This document shows positions 9,323 through 18,243 of a stretch of DNA of 64,000 bases, one piece after another. Source of the stretch: Hyphococcus sp039180625 (lineage in GTDB: Bacteria > Pseudomonadota > Alphaproteobacteria > Caulobacterales > Parvularculaceae). The stretch covers positions 124,001 through 188,000 of the forward strand of contig JBCDDE010000004.1 in the NCBI GenBank assembly GCA_039180625.1, written 5' to 3'. The translations under genes and the position numbers were made by a program. How positions within the stretch are numbered: the first letter of the stretch is position 1; each line of letters begins with the position of its first letter. The notes below the pieces were generated by a model, which had not been told where the DNA came from, made no database searches, and saw nothing but the letters and a program-made list of their open reading frames with translations.

Positions 9323-9333
9323 AAATGTTCTCC

Positions 9334-10473
9334 TCAATAGCCTCGCATACGCGCAAAACGGTCCGCATGGAAGGCCGTATCGCCGAACATTTCCTGTGCT
9401 GCGCGAATGCGCTTCATGTAAAAACCAATATCGTATTCGTCTGTCATGCCGATGCCGCCATGCATCTGCACCGCTTCCTGACTGGCGAGTTTCGCAACCT
9501 CGCCGGCTTTCGCTTTTGCAAGCGAACATGAGAGCCCGGCCGCCTCATACATGTTGTCGAGATCCTGCAGGGCTTTCAGCGTTGCCGATTTCACCAATTC
9601 GATTTCGGAATATAAATGCGCCGCCCGGTGCTGGAGCGCCTGGAAGCGGCCAATTTCCGTCCCGAACTGTTTGCGTTCCTTCAAATACGCCGTCGTCACG
9701 GCGAAGGCTTGCTGCGCTGCGCCTGACATTTCTGCAGCAAGGCCCGCGCGGCCCGCAGATAAAACGCCTTCCAATGCGGCATAGCCATTATCGACCTCGC
9801 CAAGAATATCGTCGCCAGTGGCTTCCACTCCGTCAAAATTGAGGCGCGCATAGCCGCGACTGTCGACCATGACGGTGCGTTCCTTCTCAACGCCTTTGGC
9901 GCTCGCATCGACCAGGAACAAGGTCAGCCCCGCCTCCTCGCCCGGCGCACCGCCGGATCGGGCGGCGACAATAATTTTATCCGCAACAGCGCCGTCCGCA
10001 ACGAAGGTTTTGGCGCCGGTGAGTTTAAAGGCATTGCCATGCTTCTCAGCAGCCATGGCGGTTTTGGCCGGACCATGCTTGCCGGTTTCGTCAACCGCCA
10101 ATGCAAACAGCGCATCGCCTGCGGCGATTTTCGGCAAAAATTCCTGTTTGTGTGCGTCAGATGCAATTTTCTTCAGCGCCGTCGCCGCGAGAATGGAGGT
10201 CGACAGATAGGGCGAGGCCGTAAGGGTCCGGCCCATTTCCTCCGCGATGACCCCGGCGCCGACGAAGCCGAAGTCAGAACCGCCATGTTCCTCGTCAACA
10301 ATGATGCCGGCCCAGCCCATTTCCGCCATCTCTTTCCAGAGATTGCGATCAAAACCCTCCGTGTTGTTCTCGTCACGGAGTTTTCTGAGCGCTGATACCG
10401 GTGCTTTTTCATCAAGAAATCCCCGCGCCGAATCCCGCAGCATTTCTTGTTCTTCGGTGAGGATGAGGGGCAT
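9334..10473 (-). CDS. acyl-CoA dehydrogenase-family subunit without catalytic Glu
   Basis: A 379-residue acyl-CoA dehydrogenase fold protein with the N-terminal helical domain (MPLILTEEQEMLRDSARGF), middle beta domain and C-terminal helical domain. The start at 10473 is set by an AGGAG sequence 9 bases upstream, only 4 bases after the preceding stop. In place of the usual C-terminal (I/Y)EGT motif carrying the catalytic glutamate it reads EMFGDTAFHADR, so the base appears missing. In actinobacterial steroid-degrading alpha2beta2 acyl-CoA dehydrogenases one subunit is degenerate in just this way. The adjacent gene keeps the glutamate. I infer a heteromeric enzyme; the substrate is unknown. Confidence 0.9.
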   Translation of the reverse strand: MPLILTEEQEMLRDSARGFLDEKAPVSALRKLRDENNTEGFDRNLWKEMAEMGWAGIIVDEEHGGSDFGFVGAGVIAEEMGRTLTASPYLSTSILAATALKKIASDAHKQEFLPKIAAGDALFALAVDETGKHGPAKTAMAAEKHGNAFKLTGAKTFVADGAVADKIIVAARSGGAPGEEAGLTLFLVDASAKGVEKERTVMVDSRGYARLNFDGVEATGDDILGEVDNGYAALEGVLSAGRAGLAAEMSGAAQQAFAVTTAYLKERKQFGTEIGRFQALQHRAAHLYSEIELVKSATLKALQDLDNMYEAAGLSCSLAKAKAGEVAKLASQEAVQMHGGIGMTDEYDIGFYMKRIRAAQEMFGDTAFHADRFARMRGY

Positions 10474-10477
10474 TCGG

Positions 10478-11683
10478 TCAGGCTCCTGGCAATTCGAGAA
10501 CACGCTTTGCAATAATATTCAGCTGCACCTCGGAAGTGCCGCCTTCTATGGAATTTGCTTTCGTGCGCAGCCAGCCGCGGGCGCGCTCGCCGTCATTGGT
10601 GCGGTCGCCCTCCCACTCCAATTGGTTGGAGCCGCCGGCGTCCATCATCAATTCAAGACGCCGCTTGTTGAACTCGGTGCCGTAATATTTGAGCATGGAC
10701 GAATTGGCGCCGACTCCCTGCCCGGCTTTGGCTTCGTCCTTCATGCGCTCCAGCGTCAACAGAAACGCCCAACCGTCGAGCTCGGCCTGGGCGATCTTGC
10801 CGCGCAGGATCGGATCGTTGAGCCGGCCCGCATCATCGCGGCCCATGTCTTCCGCTGCAATTTCGCCGATGCCGCGACCGCCGAAAAGGCCGCCGCCCCC
10901 GCCGCCGATCATTTCACGCTCATGGGTCAGCAGGTATTTCGCCACGTCCCACCCGCGATTTTCTTCGCCGACAATCGCTGCGACGCCAGGCGCGTATTCT
11001 TTCGGTGCCTTTGCATCGTCAAAAAAGGTCTCGCAGAACGGCGACTTGCCGGAGATCAGTTTAATCGGCTTTGTTGTAACGCCTTCCTGTTCCATATCGA
11101 CAAGAATAAAAGAAATGCCGTTATGCTTTGTCGCTTTCGGATCAGTACGCACAAGGACGAAAATCCAATCAGACTGATCGGCGTATGACGTCCAGACTTT
11201 CTGACCGTTGATCTGCCAATGGTCCCCTTTGTCTTCACACTTGCATTGCAGAGAAGCGAGATCGGAACCGGCGTTGGGTTCGGAATAGCCCTGGCACCAG
11301 CGGATCTCACCGCGGGCGATCGGCGGTAAGAAGTGGGCTTTCTGTTCATGGGTTCCGTATTTCAGAAGAGCTGGGCCAAGCATCCAGATGCCGAAGCTTT
11401 CAAGCGGCGAACGGCATTTGAGCTTGCGCATCTCCTCCTTGAGGATTTTGACTTGCTCCTTGGAAAGTCCGCCGCCGCCATACTCGGTCGGCCAGGCCGG
11501 CACGGTCCATCCCTTTTCAGCCATGCGGTCGAGCCAGACTTTTTGCGCCTCTGACGTGAATGTCCATTGCTTGCCGCCCCAGCAGATATTGCCCTCGCCG
11601 CCGGCGCCGTCGCGCATCTCTTCGGGGCAATTCTCTTCAAGCCAGGCCCGCGCTTCGTTTCGGAAAGTTTCAAGATCGCTCAT
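10478..11683 (-). CDS. acyl-CoA dehydrogenase, catalytic subunit
   Basis: A flavoenzyme of 401 residues that oxidises an acyl-CoA to the 2-enoyl-CoA. Substrate/FAD loop motifs are visible (WCQGYSEPNAGSDLASLQ and NGQKVWTSYADQSDWIFVLV), and the C-terminal NSIEGGTSEVQLNIIAKRVL carries the expected catalytic glutamate. A poly-Gly stretch (GGGGGGLFGG, about residue 260) is unusual. A GGAG site precedes the ATG. The downstream paralogue starts 4 bases after its stop, and the two probably assemble together. Electrons would go to ETF and then to the ETF-quinone oxidoreductase encoded at 53.1-54.8 kb. Confidence 0.93.
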   Translation of the reverse strand: MSDLETFRNEARAWLEENCPEEMRDGAGGEGNICWGGKQWTFTSEAQKVWLDRMAEKGWTVPAWPTEYGGGGLSKEQVKILKEEMRKLKCRSPLESFGIWMLGPALLKYGTHEQKAHFLPPIARGEIRWCQGYSEPNAGSDLASLQCKCEDKGDHWQINGQKVWTSYADQSDWIFVLVRTDPKATKHNGISFILVDMEQEGVTTKPIKLISGKSPFCETFFDDAKAPKEYAPGVAAIVGEENRGWDVAKYLLTHEREMIGGGGGGLFGGRGIGEIAAEDMGRDDAGRLNDPILRGKIAQAELDGWAFLLTLERMKDEAKAGQGVGANSSMLKYYGTEFNKRRLELMMDAGGSNQLEWEGDRTNDGERARGWLRTKANSIEGGTSEVQLNIIAKRVLELPGA

Positions 11684-11711
11684 GGTTCGCTCCAGCGTTA
11701 AACTTCATCAA

Positions 11712-12020
11712 TCAACGGGCTTCAGGCGGCGTCGTCTTCAAAAGCTCGACAAGCCACGCAATATCGTCCGGACTACGGCTTGTGACGACGCGTCGCGCAG
11801 ACGCAGGATGGTGTCTCAAACTGACGCCCGGGCGATATTCGTTCGATGGACGGATCGGACGCGGCTGAAAACCGCCGCCGCAATTGGGGCAAACATTTTT
11901 CAGAACGCCCTCAACACATCCTGCACAGAAAGTGCATTCATAGGCGCAAATATGAGCATCCGCCGCCGCAGGCGGCAGGTCCTTGTCACAATGCTCGCAA
12001 TTGGGTCGCAACTCCAGCAT
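11712..12020 (-). CDS. DUF1272 small zinc-ribbon-like protein
   Basis: A 102-residue protein with the DUF1272 pattern: paired cysteines CEHC, CAYECTFCAGC and CPNC in the first half, predicted to bind zinc, followed by RP-x-RP and a basic C-terminal region (HHPASARR). Function is unknown for the family. It sits between the acyl-CoA ligase and the acyl-CoA dehydrogenases with gaps of 51 and 28 bp, so it is almost surely co-transcribed with them. A regulatory or nucleic-acid role would fit a zinc ribbon but is not demonstrated. Confidence 0.82.
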   Translation of the reverse strand: MLELRPNCEHCDKDLPPAAADAHICAYECTFCAGCVEGVLKNVCPNCGGGFQPRPIRPSNEYRPGVSLRHHPASARRVVTSRSPDDIAWLVELLKTTPPEAR

Positions 12021-12071
12021 GCGTCCTTTGTCCGCGCCTTTTTCGAGCGGCGCAAGATTTTCGTACAGTCG

Positions 12072-13787
12072 CTAGACCGACAAAGCCGGCGGGTGCTGCA
12101 AAGCGATCTGCTTTACCGTGAGCTTATCGAATTTTTCAGTGCCCAATCGCGGCAATGGCGCTGGCGAAATCCAGATCCGCTCGGGCACCTTGAAGCCGGC
12201 CATTCGCTCCGACATAAAGTCATGAAGATCGCTTGCCTCTAGTGCGCCGCCTTTGCGTGGATAAACCACAAGACCGACAAGCTCACCCAGACGCTCATCC
12301 GGCACGGAAAAGGCAGCTGCCTCGGCGACCATTTCATGCTCATAGGCGCCGGCCTCCACCTCAAGGCAGGAGATATTTTCGCCGCCGCGGATGATCAGTT
12401 CTTTCATCCTGTCGACGATATAAACGAAATCCTGTTCATCCATTTTGCCAAGATCGCCGGTCTTGAACCAGCCGTCTTCGGTGAGGGCTTGCGTCGTCTC
12501 CTCCGGGCGATTCCAATATCCTTCAAAGTTGGCCGGCGAGCGTATCCATATCTCGCCGACTTCGCCGCGCGGCGCATCCGCGCCATCTTCAGCAACAATT
12601 TTGATATCCGTCAGCGGCGCGACGGGGCGGCCGGTCGAATCCGGACGTTCCTGATAAAGTTCGCGAGAGATAACGCAACCGATAGCATTTGTTTCAGACA
12701 GTCCGTAACCGGACGAAGGCATCGCCTGCTTAAAGGCGGTCGACATTTGCGTCACATGCTCAGGCGGACGCTTCGCGCCGCCCGATCCAACGTCGACCAG
12801 ACTGGGAAGGCCGTTATTGCCGGCTGCGCGCATAAGCTCATAAGATTGGCTCGGCACGCCGACAAAGTTTGTAACTTTTTCCTCATTAATGAGACGCGCG
12901 GCTTCTTCCGCATCCCACCGATACATCATCAACAGACGTCGGCCCATCAAAAATGAAAGCATGAAAATCGAATGGGAACCGGTGACATGAAACAGCGGAA
13001 TCGCAAGAAGAATGGACGCATCTTCGCCCTGCAACGGGTCGGCGTCCGCCGCACGCAAGGTTTCAAGGATCAAATACCACGAATAAAGCGTCGACAAAGC
13101 GCCGCGATGGGTGAGGATGACGCCCTTCGGCCTTCCGGTGGAGCCGGAAGTATAGACAATGCAGAAGCGATCATCCCGATCAATTTCCGTTGCAGGCGGC
13201 GCCTCGTCCGCGCTCTTCACCATCATATCTTCATAGCGATGATCCGCGCCGTCGCCGTCTTCCCGCGCCAGGATCAGCGTCAGTCCAAGTTCTTCCCGAA
13301 ACGGCTTGATATGGTCGAGGCGCTTGGCGTCGACGACAACGATCTTGGCCCCGGAATCTTCAAGACCGAATTTCAGCTCATCGCCGCGCCACCAGGAATT
13401 AAGCGGCACCACGATCGCCCCAAGGGAAATGACGGCGATATAAGCGACGCACCACTCCGGATAGTTCCGCATGGCGATAGCGACATGATCGCCTTTCTTG
13501 ACGCCAAGTTCCGTAGAAAGCGCATTGGCGAAGCGACAGGCCTGCGACCAGACTTCTCCGTAAGTCATGTCTTCGCCCTGGAAAGAAAGAAAGGGCTTAT
13601 CAGCCTGCGCGGCGCAATTATCGGCAAAATAGGCGCGCAGATGCGGGGGAATATTTTCAAACACCCTGTACCGATTACCGCGGATTTCCGCCTCGCCGAC
13701 CTTGTAGAGCGGATTTTCGGTAAGGATTTTCATGCCTGAGAGAAGCAAGGTCTCCAATTTCAGCGGCGCCGCTTTGGCCATCGTCAT
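12072..13787 (-). CDS. long-chain fatty-acid--CoA ligase family protein
   Basis: An ATP-dependent acyl-CoA synthetase of the ANL superfamily, 571 residues. Adenylation core motifs are present: YTSGSTGRPKGVILTHRG (A3), GYGLSETNAIG (A5), DGWFKTGDLGKMD (A7) and the C-terminal hinge and lysine region ending TEKFDKLTVKQ. It would activate a free carboxylic acid with CoA for the dehydrogenase pair encoded downstream. It is the first gene of the leftward operon (ligase, DUF1272, two dehydrogenases, MaoC, ATL), with its promoter in the 159-bp gap shared with the divergent SuhB-like gene. The acid substrate cannot be assigned from sequence. Confidence 0.92.
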   Translation of the reverse strand: MTMAKAAPLKLETLLLSGMKILTENPLYKVGEAEIRGNRYRVFENIPPHLRAYFADNCAAQADKPFLSFQGEDMTYGEVWSQACRFANALSTELGVKKGDHVAIAMRNYPEWCVAYIAVISLGAIVVPLNSWWRGDELKFGLEDSGAKIVVVDAKRLDHIKPFREELGLTLILAREDGDGADHRYEDMMVKSADEAPPATEIDRDDRFCIVYTSGSTGRPKGVILTHRGALSTLYSWYLILETLRAADADPLQGEDASILLAIPLFHVTGSHSIFMLSFLMGRRLLMMYRWDAEEAARLINEEKVTNFVGVPSQSYELMRAAGNNGLPSLVDVGSGGAKRPPEHVTQMSTAFKQAMPSSGYGLSETNAIGCVISRELYQERPDSTGRPVAPLTDIKIVAEDGADAPRGEVGEIWIRSPANFEGYWNRPEETTQALTEDGWFKTGDLGKMDEQDFVYIVDRMKELIIRGGENISCLEVEAGAYEHEMVAEAAAFSVPDERLGELVGLVVYPRKGGALEASDLHDFMSERMAGFKVPERIWISPAPLPRLGTEKFDKLTVKQIALQHPPALSV

Positions 13788-13946
13788 TATCCCTGTCGGT
13801 TGATTTTTCTTCTCTTTTAGCCGAGCGAAAGAGTTCGCGAAACCGCATTGTGCATGCCGGCGCCATCACAGACGCGCGCGCTTGCGCAAATGCCCCGGCG
13901 CTGTATGAAGACCGCCTTCTCAAGACAACGCCGGATTTTATCGCCC

Positions 13947-14735
13947 ATGGCCCACGCTTCTGCGCTTATCAATGTCATGATTGCCGCCGCCCGCAAGGCT
14001 GCACGCGGCCTCAACCGCGATTTTGGCGAATTGGAAGCGCTACAGGTGTCGAGAAAAGGCGTCGCCGATTTCGTGAGCCGGGCCGATCTGCGTGCCGAGC
14101 AGGAAATTTTTGAGGCGCTCTCAACGGCGCGGCCAAAATTCGGCTTTGTCATGGAGGAGCGCGGCGAGATTGAAGGCTCGGACAATTCCAATCGCTGGAT
14201 TGTCGATCCGCTGGACGGTACGTCGAATTATCTTCATGGCCTACCGCAATTCGCAATTTCTATTGCGCTCGAACGCGACCGTCAGCCTTATGCCGGCGTT
14301 ATCTATAATCCGGCAACGGATGAGCTGTTCTGGGCGGAGAAAGGCGAAGGCGCCTGGCTTAATGATCGGCGCATTCGCGTTTCCGGACGACGCGAGCTTA
14401 GTGAATGTCTGTTTGCAACAGGATTGCCTTTTGCAGGAAGACCAGGTCGCGCCGAAGCGCTTGCGGAAACAGACCGTGTGTTAGAAAAAACCGCCGGCGT
14501 GCGCCGCTTTGGTTCAGCAGCGCTAGACCTCGCCTTTGTCGCCGCCGGACGTTTTGACGCCTATTGGGAACGCGGGCTCAACGCATGGGATGTCGCCGCA
14601 GGGGCTGTTCTTGTTCGCGAGGCGGGCGGGCTTGTGAGCGAAATCGAAGGCGGCAGAAATTTCATCTTCGGCGAATCCATTATCGCTGGAAACGCAGAGA
14701 TCTTCGATCAGGCGACGGCCTTGGTTCGCGGATAA
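13947..14735 (+). CDS. suhB: inositol monophosphatase family protein (SuhB-like)
   Basis: A Mg2+-dependent, Li+-sensitive phosphatase family protein of 262 residues. Metal-binding motifs are visible: FVMEERGE, the WIVDPLDGTSNYLHG signature and NAWDVAAGAVLVREAGG. I set the start at 13947 (MAHASALINVM), which gives the normal family length; the open frame extends 33 codons further upstream through sequence without family similarity. It probably dephosphorylates inositol-1-phosphate or related sugar phosphates, and SuhB also has an RNA-polymerase-associated role in enterobacteria. It ends 10 bp before the stop of a convergent gene. A second family member, HisN-like, is at 20646-21455. Confidence 0.9.
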   Translation: MAHASALINVMIAAARKAARGLNRDFGELEALQVSRKGVADFVSRADLRAEQEIFEALSTARPKFGFVMEERGEIEGSDNSNRWIVDPLDGTSNYLHGLPQFAISIALERDRQPYAGVIYNPATDELFWAEKGEGAWLNDRRIRVSGRRELSECLFATGLPFAGRPGRAEALAETDRVLEKTAGVRRFGSAALDLAFVAAGRFDAYWERGLNAWDVAAGAVLVREAGGLVSEIEGGRNFIFGESIIAGNAEIFDQATALVRG

Positions 14736-14744
14736 GCCTTCCGC

Positions 14745-15590
14745 CTATTTTAAGTACGGCAAGTTTTTCAGCTTGCTGTATAGAAAGGCCGCGCGCTCTG
14801 TCGGCGCCAGGGTGTCGGCGTAGAATTGATCGTCTTCGCCTAGCGTTTTGTAAACCGCCTCCAGATCCACCCCGCGCTTTTTCACTGCCGCTGGTTTGTC
14901 GGCAACTGCGGGCGCTTTCACCGGAGCCGTTGAGACCGTCGCCAAAGCCACCGGAGAAACTGGGGTCACCCTGCGCGGCGCCGGGGATGGCGCAGGCTGA
15001 GGTTGGGGCGCCGGAGCGGCGGCTGCGACCGGCTGCGCCAATGGCGCCGGAGCTGACGCAACAGGCGCTGCGGCAACAACCGGACGCGGCTCAGCTTGCT
15101 GCGGGGCCGCCGGCGCAGGAGCCGGTTTTGGAGCAGGAACCGGGTCAGGAACGTCAATATCATAAACGCCGTCTGGTCGCTGTGCGGCAGAGCCAGCAGG
15201 AGCCGCCACAGCTACTTTTGTTTCTCTGGCGGGCGCGGGTCCAGGCGCCTGCGTCAACTCAACAGCATCTTTGTCTTTCTTATTTTGCTTTGCAGCCTTT
15301 TTGGCTGCTTTCCTTGCCGTCTTGTCAGCCTCTTTTTGATCTTTCGCAGCTTTTTTTTCAGCCTTCTTGGCGGCCTTTTCAGTCTGCTTCTCAGCTTTTT
15401 CAGCCTCTTTCTGCGCTTTCTCCGCAGCCTTGCGAGCCGCTTTGTCGCTTATCGCTGAAGATTTAGAAGCCTGTTCAATATCATTCTGCGCGTAAACACC
15501 TGTCTGCGGCTCGTTATCTGGAAGCTCTGCAAACATTGGCGCGCAGGCGGCGGGAAAAAAAGCGGCGCCGATCATTAAAATTTTACGCAT
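14745..15590 (-). CDS. Lys/Ala- and Pro-rich putative lipoprotein, unknown function
   Basis: A 281-residue protein I do not recognise. Start chosen at 15590 because of a GGAGG site 5 bases upstream; the first residues (MRKILMIGAAFFPAAC) form a signal peptide with lipobox PAAC. Residues of about 40-110 are an extreme Ala/Lys/Glu heptad-like stretch (repeats of KAAEKAQKEAEKAEK type) predicted to form a long charged helix or coiled coil. A proline-rich PAPAP segment of about 100 residues follows. A short folded C-terminus (ending KLKNLPYLK) has little bias. The layout, lipid anchor plus rigid helix plus Pro/Ala linker, suggests a periplasm-spanning or peptidoglycan-associated structural protein; this is inference. 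Confidence 0.75.
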   Translation of the reverse strand: MRKILMIGAAFFPAACAPMFAELPDNEPQTGVYAQNDIEQASKSSAISDKAARKAAEKAQKEAEKAEKQTEKAAKKAEKKAAKDQKEADKTARKAAKKAAKQNKKDKDAVELTQAPGPAPARETKVAVAAPAGSAAQRPDGVYDIDVPDPVPAPKPAPAPAAPQQAEPRPVVAAAPVASAPAPLAQPVAAAAPAPQPQPAPSPAPRRVTPVSPVALATVSTAPVKAPAVADKPAAVKKRGVDLEAVYKTLGEDDQFYADTLAPTERAAFLYSKLKNLPYLK

Positions 15591-15723
15591 CGAAATCCTC
15601 CGAACTCGTTTGTACGAAGAATGACGCAAAGACCTTAAGGTTTCCGAAAAACTCAGAGAAGAAAGCCAATATTCGCGCTAGGCGGATGCGAAGACTTCAA
15701 AGCAGTCGCGCTAAGGCTTGGGT

Positions 15724-17286
15724 TTATTCCGACAGAAACAAAACGAGCCGATTGCGGCGTTCGGCGCCGTCCAGTCCAAGACGGCTGTATCGAACGACAA
15801 TATCCTCCCGTGCGTCATTGTTGATCGCGAGAGCATCGACGAGTGATCCGTCTGAAGGCAAAACAACATCCAAACTGGCGAGTTCGGTTTCAAATGGTTC
15901 CTGTGCGCCGCCGCGCAATACAATCAGCTCATTCTCGTCTGCGTTCGCAAGCAAATCGAGGCCTTCATCACCGTCAAAATCAGCATAGACAAGCGCCGGA
16001 TTGTTGGTGAGGCCGCGAGACAGATCGACACCGATCTGCGTCGATCGACGAAAATCATGACGTTCGGAAAACCCGCCGTCGGGCTCGTCAAAATAAAAGC
16101 GAGTGTGAATCTTAAGCTTCCGCGTCAATAATACCGAGATGACTTTGCCGATATTCAGCTTCAGGGATGTCACAGCAAGGTCAAACCGGCCATTATTATC
16201 GATATCGCGAAAACCAACGCCGCCTACGCCTTCAAGGGCGTAAGCGTGCTCGGGCGTACGATCATAAGTGACCAACCCATCCCTGATTTGTCCTTTATAT
16301 ATCGAAAATGTTTGCTCACGATCAAAAACGCCGCTCGCCTTATTTTCAACAGTCACCACCTCAGCAATATCATCTGCATCGAGATCAACAATACGATATA
16401 CCGTAATATCGCGAAAGCGGCTCTGGTCAGCGTTGCTTTCATTGGCGGCAATTTCATCGACCCAGCGATTGCCGCGCACATCAAACGGCATTGTTGATAT
16501 TCTCGGCTTCGTATCGAATGCGCCGTCCTCAGTTTGTGCAAAGATGACAAGATCGACGCCAACATTAAAAACGATATCGCTTCGCCCGTCGCCCGTCGCA
16601 TCGAAAAGGTGAGACGGAAAAACGGAAAAAGCCGGCGTCGTCGGCGCCGGCGGCGCAAGCTCAGTATCGGAAATATTGTCATTTGAATATTGACCGGTCA
16701 GTCGCATTTCGGGCTCGACCGGCAACAGAATCGGCTCGCGAAAACCGCCGCCGTCTTTCTGGATATAGACTTTCATGCCATCAAAATCAGGGACCATCAG
16801 ATCATAACGGCCGTCATCATTTAGATCGCGCGCAAAACCGGAAAGAATAAACCGGAAGTCTATGCCCTGACGAAAGATTGATCGAGAAGCGATCAAAGGC
16901 ACAAAAGCATCGGCGCCGACGTCATATTTTTCAATCCCTGTTTCTGTAAGAATCAATAAGGCGTCGCGTTCATCCGAAGGGGTCTCTCCGAGAGCGTAAT
17001 AGATTGCATTTCGGGGAATTTTGATGGTCTTCGGCGCCTGCGGGGCGTCTGACATCAATGATTCTGAATTATAGACTTCAAAAAAATGTTCCCGAGCGTC
17101 ATTACGCACATGAATGAGCAAGTCTCGCGCCCGCGTTTGCCGAAGATGCATGGCCGAGACGTTTTCAAAAACAGGGGCTGAAACAGAAAGCTCGATCTTG
17201 CGAAAGGAGAGCTCCTCAGCGGAAGCAACCGATAAACCGCCGCCCATCGCAGCACAAACTGCAATCCAAAATCTTTTGATATTCAT
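15724..17286 (-). CDS. secreted FG-GAP/VCBS repeat protein
   Basis: A 520-residue secreted protein with a signal peptide (MNIKRFWIAVCAAMGGGLSVASA). It contains at least five calcium-binding FG-GAP-like blades with D-x-D/N-x-D-G motifs: DLNDDGRYDLM, DATGDGRSDIVF, DLDADDIAEVV, DIDNNGRFDLAV and DFDGDEGLDLL, consistent with a beta-propeller. No enzymatic domain is visible. Family members act as extracellular or envelope propellers in adhesion or as domains of larger enzymes; the specific role is unknown. It is a single leftward gene with about 130 bp to its downstream neighbour. Confidence 0.82.
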   Translation of the reverse strand: MNIKRFWIAVCAAMGGGLSVASAEELSFRKIELSVSAPVFENVSAMHLRQTRARDLLIHVRNDAREHFFEVYNSESLMSDAPQAPKTIKIPRNAIYYALGETPSDERDALLILTETGIEKYDVGADAFVPLIASRSIFRQGIDFRFILSGFARDLNDDGRYDLMVPDFDGMKVYIQKDGGGFREPILLPVEPEMRLTGQYSNDNISDTELAPPAPTTPAFSVFPSHLFDATGDGRSDIVFNVGVDLVIFAQTEDGAFDTKPRISTMPFDVRGNRWVDEIAANESNADQSRFRDITVYRIVDLDADDIAEVVTVENKASGVFDREQTFSIYKGQIRDGLVTYDRTPEHAYALEGVGGVGFRDIDNNGRFDLAVTSLKLNIGKVISVLLTRKLKIHTRFYFDEPDGGFSERHDFRRSTQIGVDLSRGLTNNPALVYADFDGDEGLDLLANADENELIVLRGGAQEPFETELASLDVVLPSDGSLVDALAINNDAREDIVVRYSRLGLDGAERRNRLVLFLSE

Positions 17287-17371
17287 GAAAACCCTTCGTG
17301 CGTTTGCAAGTCAGGTTTTAAATGATTTGCGGCAAAACCATGGCGACGCAGATCACGAAGTCAGCACGGGC

Positions 17372-17620
17372 CTAGACGCAACGATAATGCCGATACCGCC
17401 AGCGCACTGAAGAGGCGTCAACGGTTTCATCCTCATAAACCGCACGCAGGCCATAAGCGTCACAATGAGAGTCTGCTTCAGCCTGGAGGTCGTCCGGATC
17501 GAAATCATAGGGATCGTACGGAATGGAGATTGACTCGCTTGACGGCGGCTCTTGTGTCGCGCATGCGCACACTGCAATCGCACCAGAGACGGCGATGAAA
17601 ATATTGAAAACGCTACGCAT
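17372..17620 (-). CDS. small putative lipoprotein, unknown function
   Basis: An 82-residue protein. I set the start at 17620 (MRSVFNIFIAVSGAIAVCAC), giving a compact signal peptide with a lipobox-like VCAC before Cys20. The mature part is acidic (YDPYDFDPDDLQAEADSHC) and ends in an aromatic/basic stretch (VRWRYRHYRCV) with two or three cysteines that might form a disulfide. No family recognised. It lies 85 bp upstream of the FG-GAP gene on the same strand. Confidence 0.6.
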   Translation of the reverse strand: MRSVFNIFIAVSGAIAVCACATQEPPSSESISIPYDPYDFDPDDLQAEADSHCDAYGLRAVYEDETVDASSVRWRYRHYRCV

Positions 17621-17671
17621 ACCGAGTTCCCGCTTATCGCATACACTTAGCCTAGCAGCAGCACAGGAAAA

Positions 17672-17711
17672 AAAATAGGGCGCGGGGGGCATAGGCTCCC
17701 GCGCCCTTTTT
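17672..17711 (-). terminator. rho-independent terminator after hsp20
   Basis: A 9-bp GC-only stem (17678-17686 pairing with 17698-17706). On the minus strand it is followed by a T-rich run of about eight T. It lies 70 bp past the Hsp20 stop codon. Five T also follow on the plus strand, so it could act in both directions. Confidence 0.8.
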
Positions 17712-17781
17712 GCAGGGGAGCGCTCAACCGTCAGGGGAACGATTACAGCAGCTCTCGCCCTGCATATGCGCCGCTAAGGGG

Positions 17782-18243
17782 TTAGGCGGCGTTTTTGTCT
17801 TTGAGGACCTTCACGTTGCCGGCTTCCACGCCATTGATGGCGATTTTACGCGGCTTCATGGCTTCCGGAATTTCCCGCTTGAGCTCAATGTTGAGAAGCC
17901 CGTTAACGAGCGATGCGCCCGCAACCTGAACATGCTCAGCAAGCTGAAACCGGCGCTCAAAAGAACGCCCTGCAATGCCTTGATAAAGAAATTCACGATC
18001 ATCATCGCCTGACGGACGCGATCCGGTGACCGTCAGCGCATTTTCACGCAGTTCGATATCAATAGCGTCTTCGCCAAAACCGGCAACCGCAAGGGTGATG
18101 CGATAATCGTTTTCGTCCAAGCGTTCTATGTTGTAGGGCGGGTAACCGGCCGAATCGGTTTTTCCAACACTGTCGAGGAGGTCGAAAACGCGATCAAAAC
18201 CGACAGTTGAACGATAAAGGGGGGTTAAATCATAAGTACGCAT
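17782..18243 (-). CDS. Hsp20 family small heat-shock protein (IbpA-like)
   Basis: An ATP-independent holdase of 153 residues. The alpha-crystallin domain spans about 35-130 (NIERLDENDYRITLAVAGF; ENALTVTGSRP; FERRFQLAEHVQVAGASLVNGLLNIELKRE). The N-terminus MRTYDLTPLYRSTVGFDRVFDLLD is the classical IbpA-type start, so I place the ATG at 18243 rather than at the longer open frame. Ribosome binding site: AAGGA 8 bases before the ATG, which can pair with an upstream UCCUUGCU segment. An RpoH-type promoter and a possible ROSE thermometer lie upstream, and a strong terminator lies downstream, so the gene is monocistronic. Confidence 0.93.
   Translation of the reverse strand: MRTYDLTPLYRSTVGFDRVFDLLDSVGKTDSAGYPPYNIERLDENDYRITLAVAGFGEDAIDIELRENALTVTGSRPSGDDDREFLYQGIAGRSFERRFQLAEHVQVAGASLVNGLLNIELKREIPEAMKPRKIAINGVEAGNVKVLKDKNAA

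Noticed and set aside
14564..15466. A 300-residue open frame on the plus strand opposite the Lys/Ala-rich lipoprotein gene
   Set aside because: Low-complexity composition is a by-product of the repetitive Ala/Lys/Pro codons on the other strand; the minus-strand gene has a strong ribosome binding site and lipoprotein signal.
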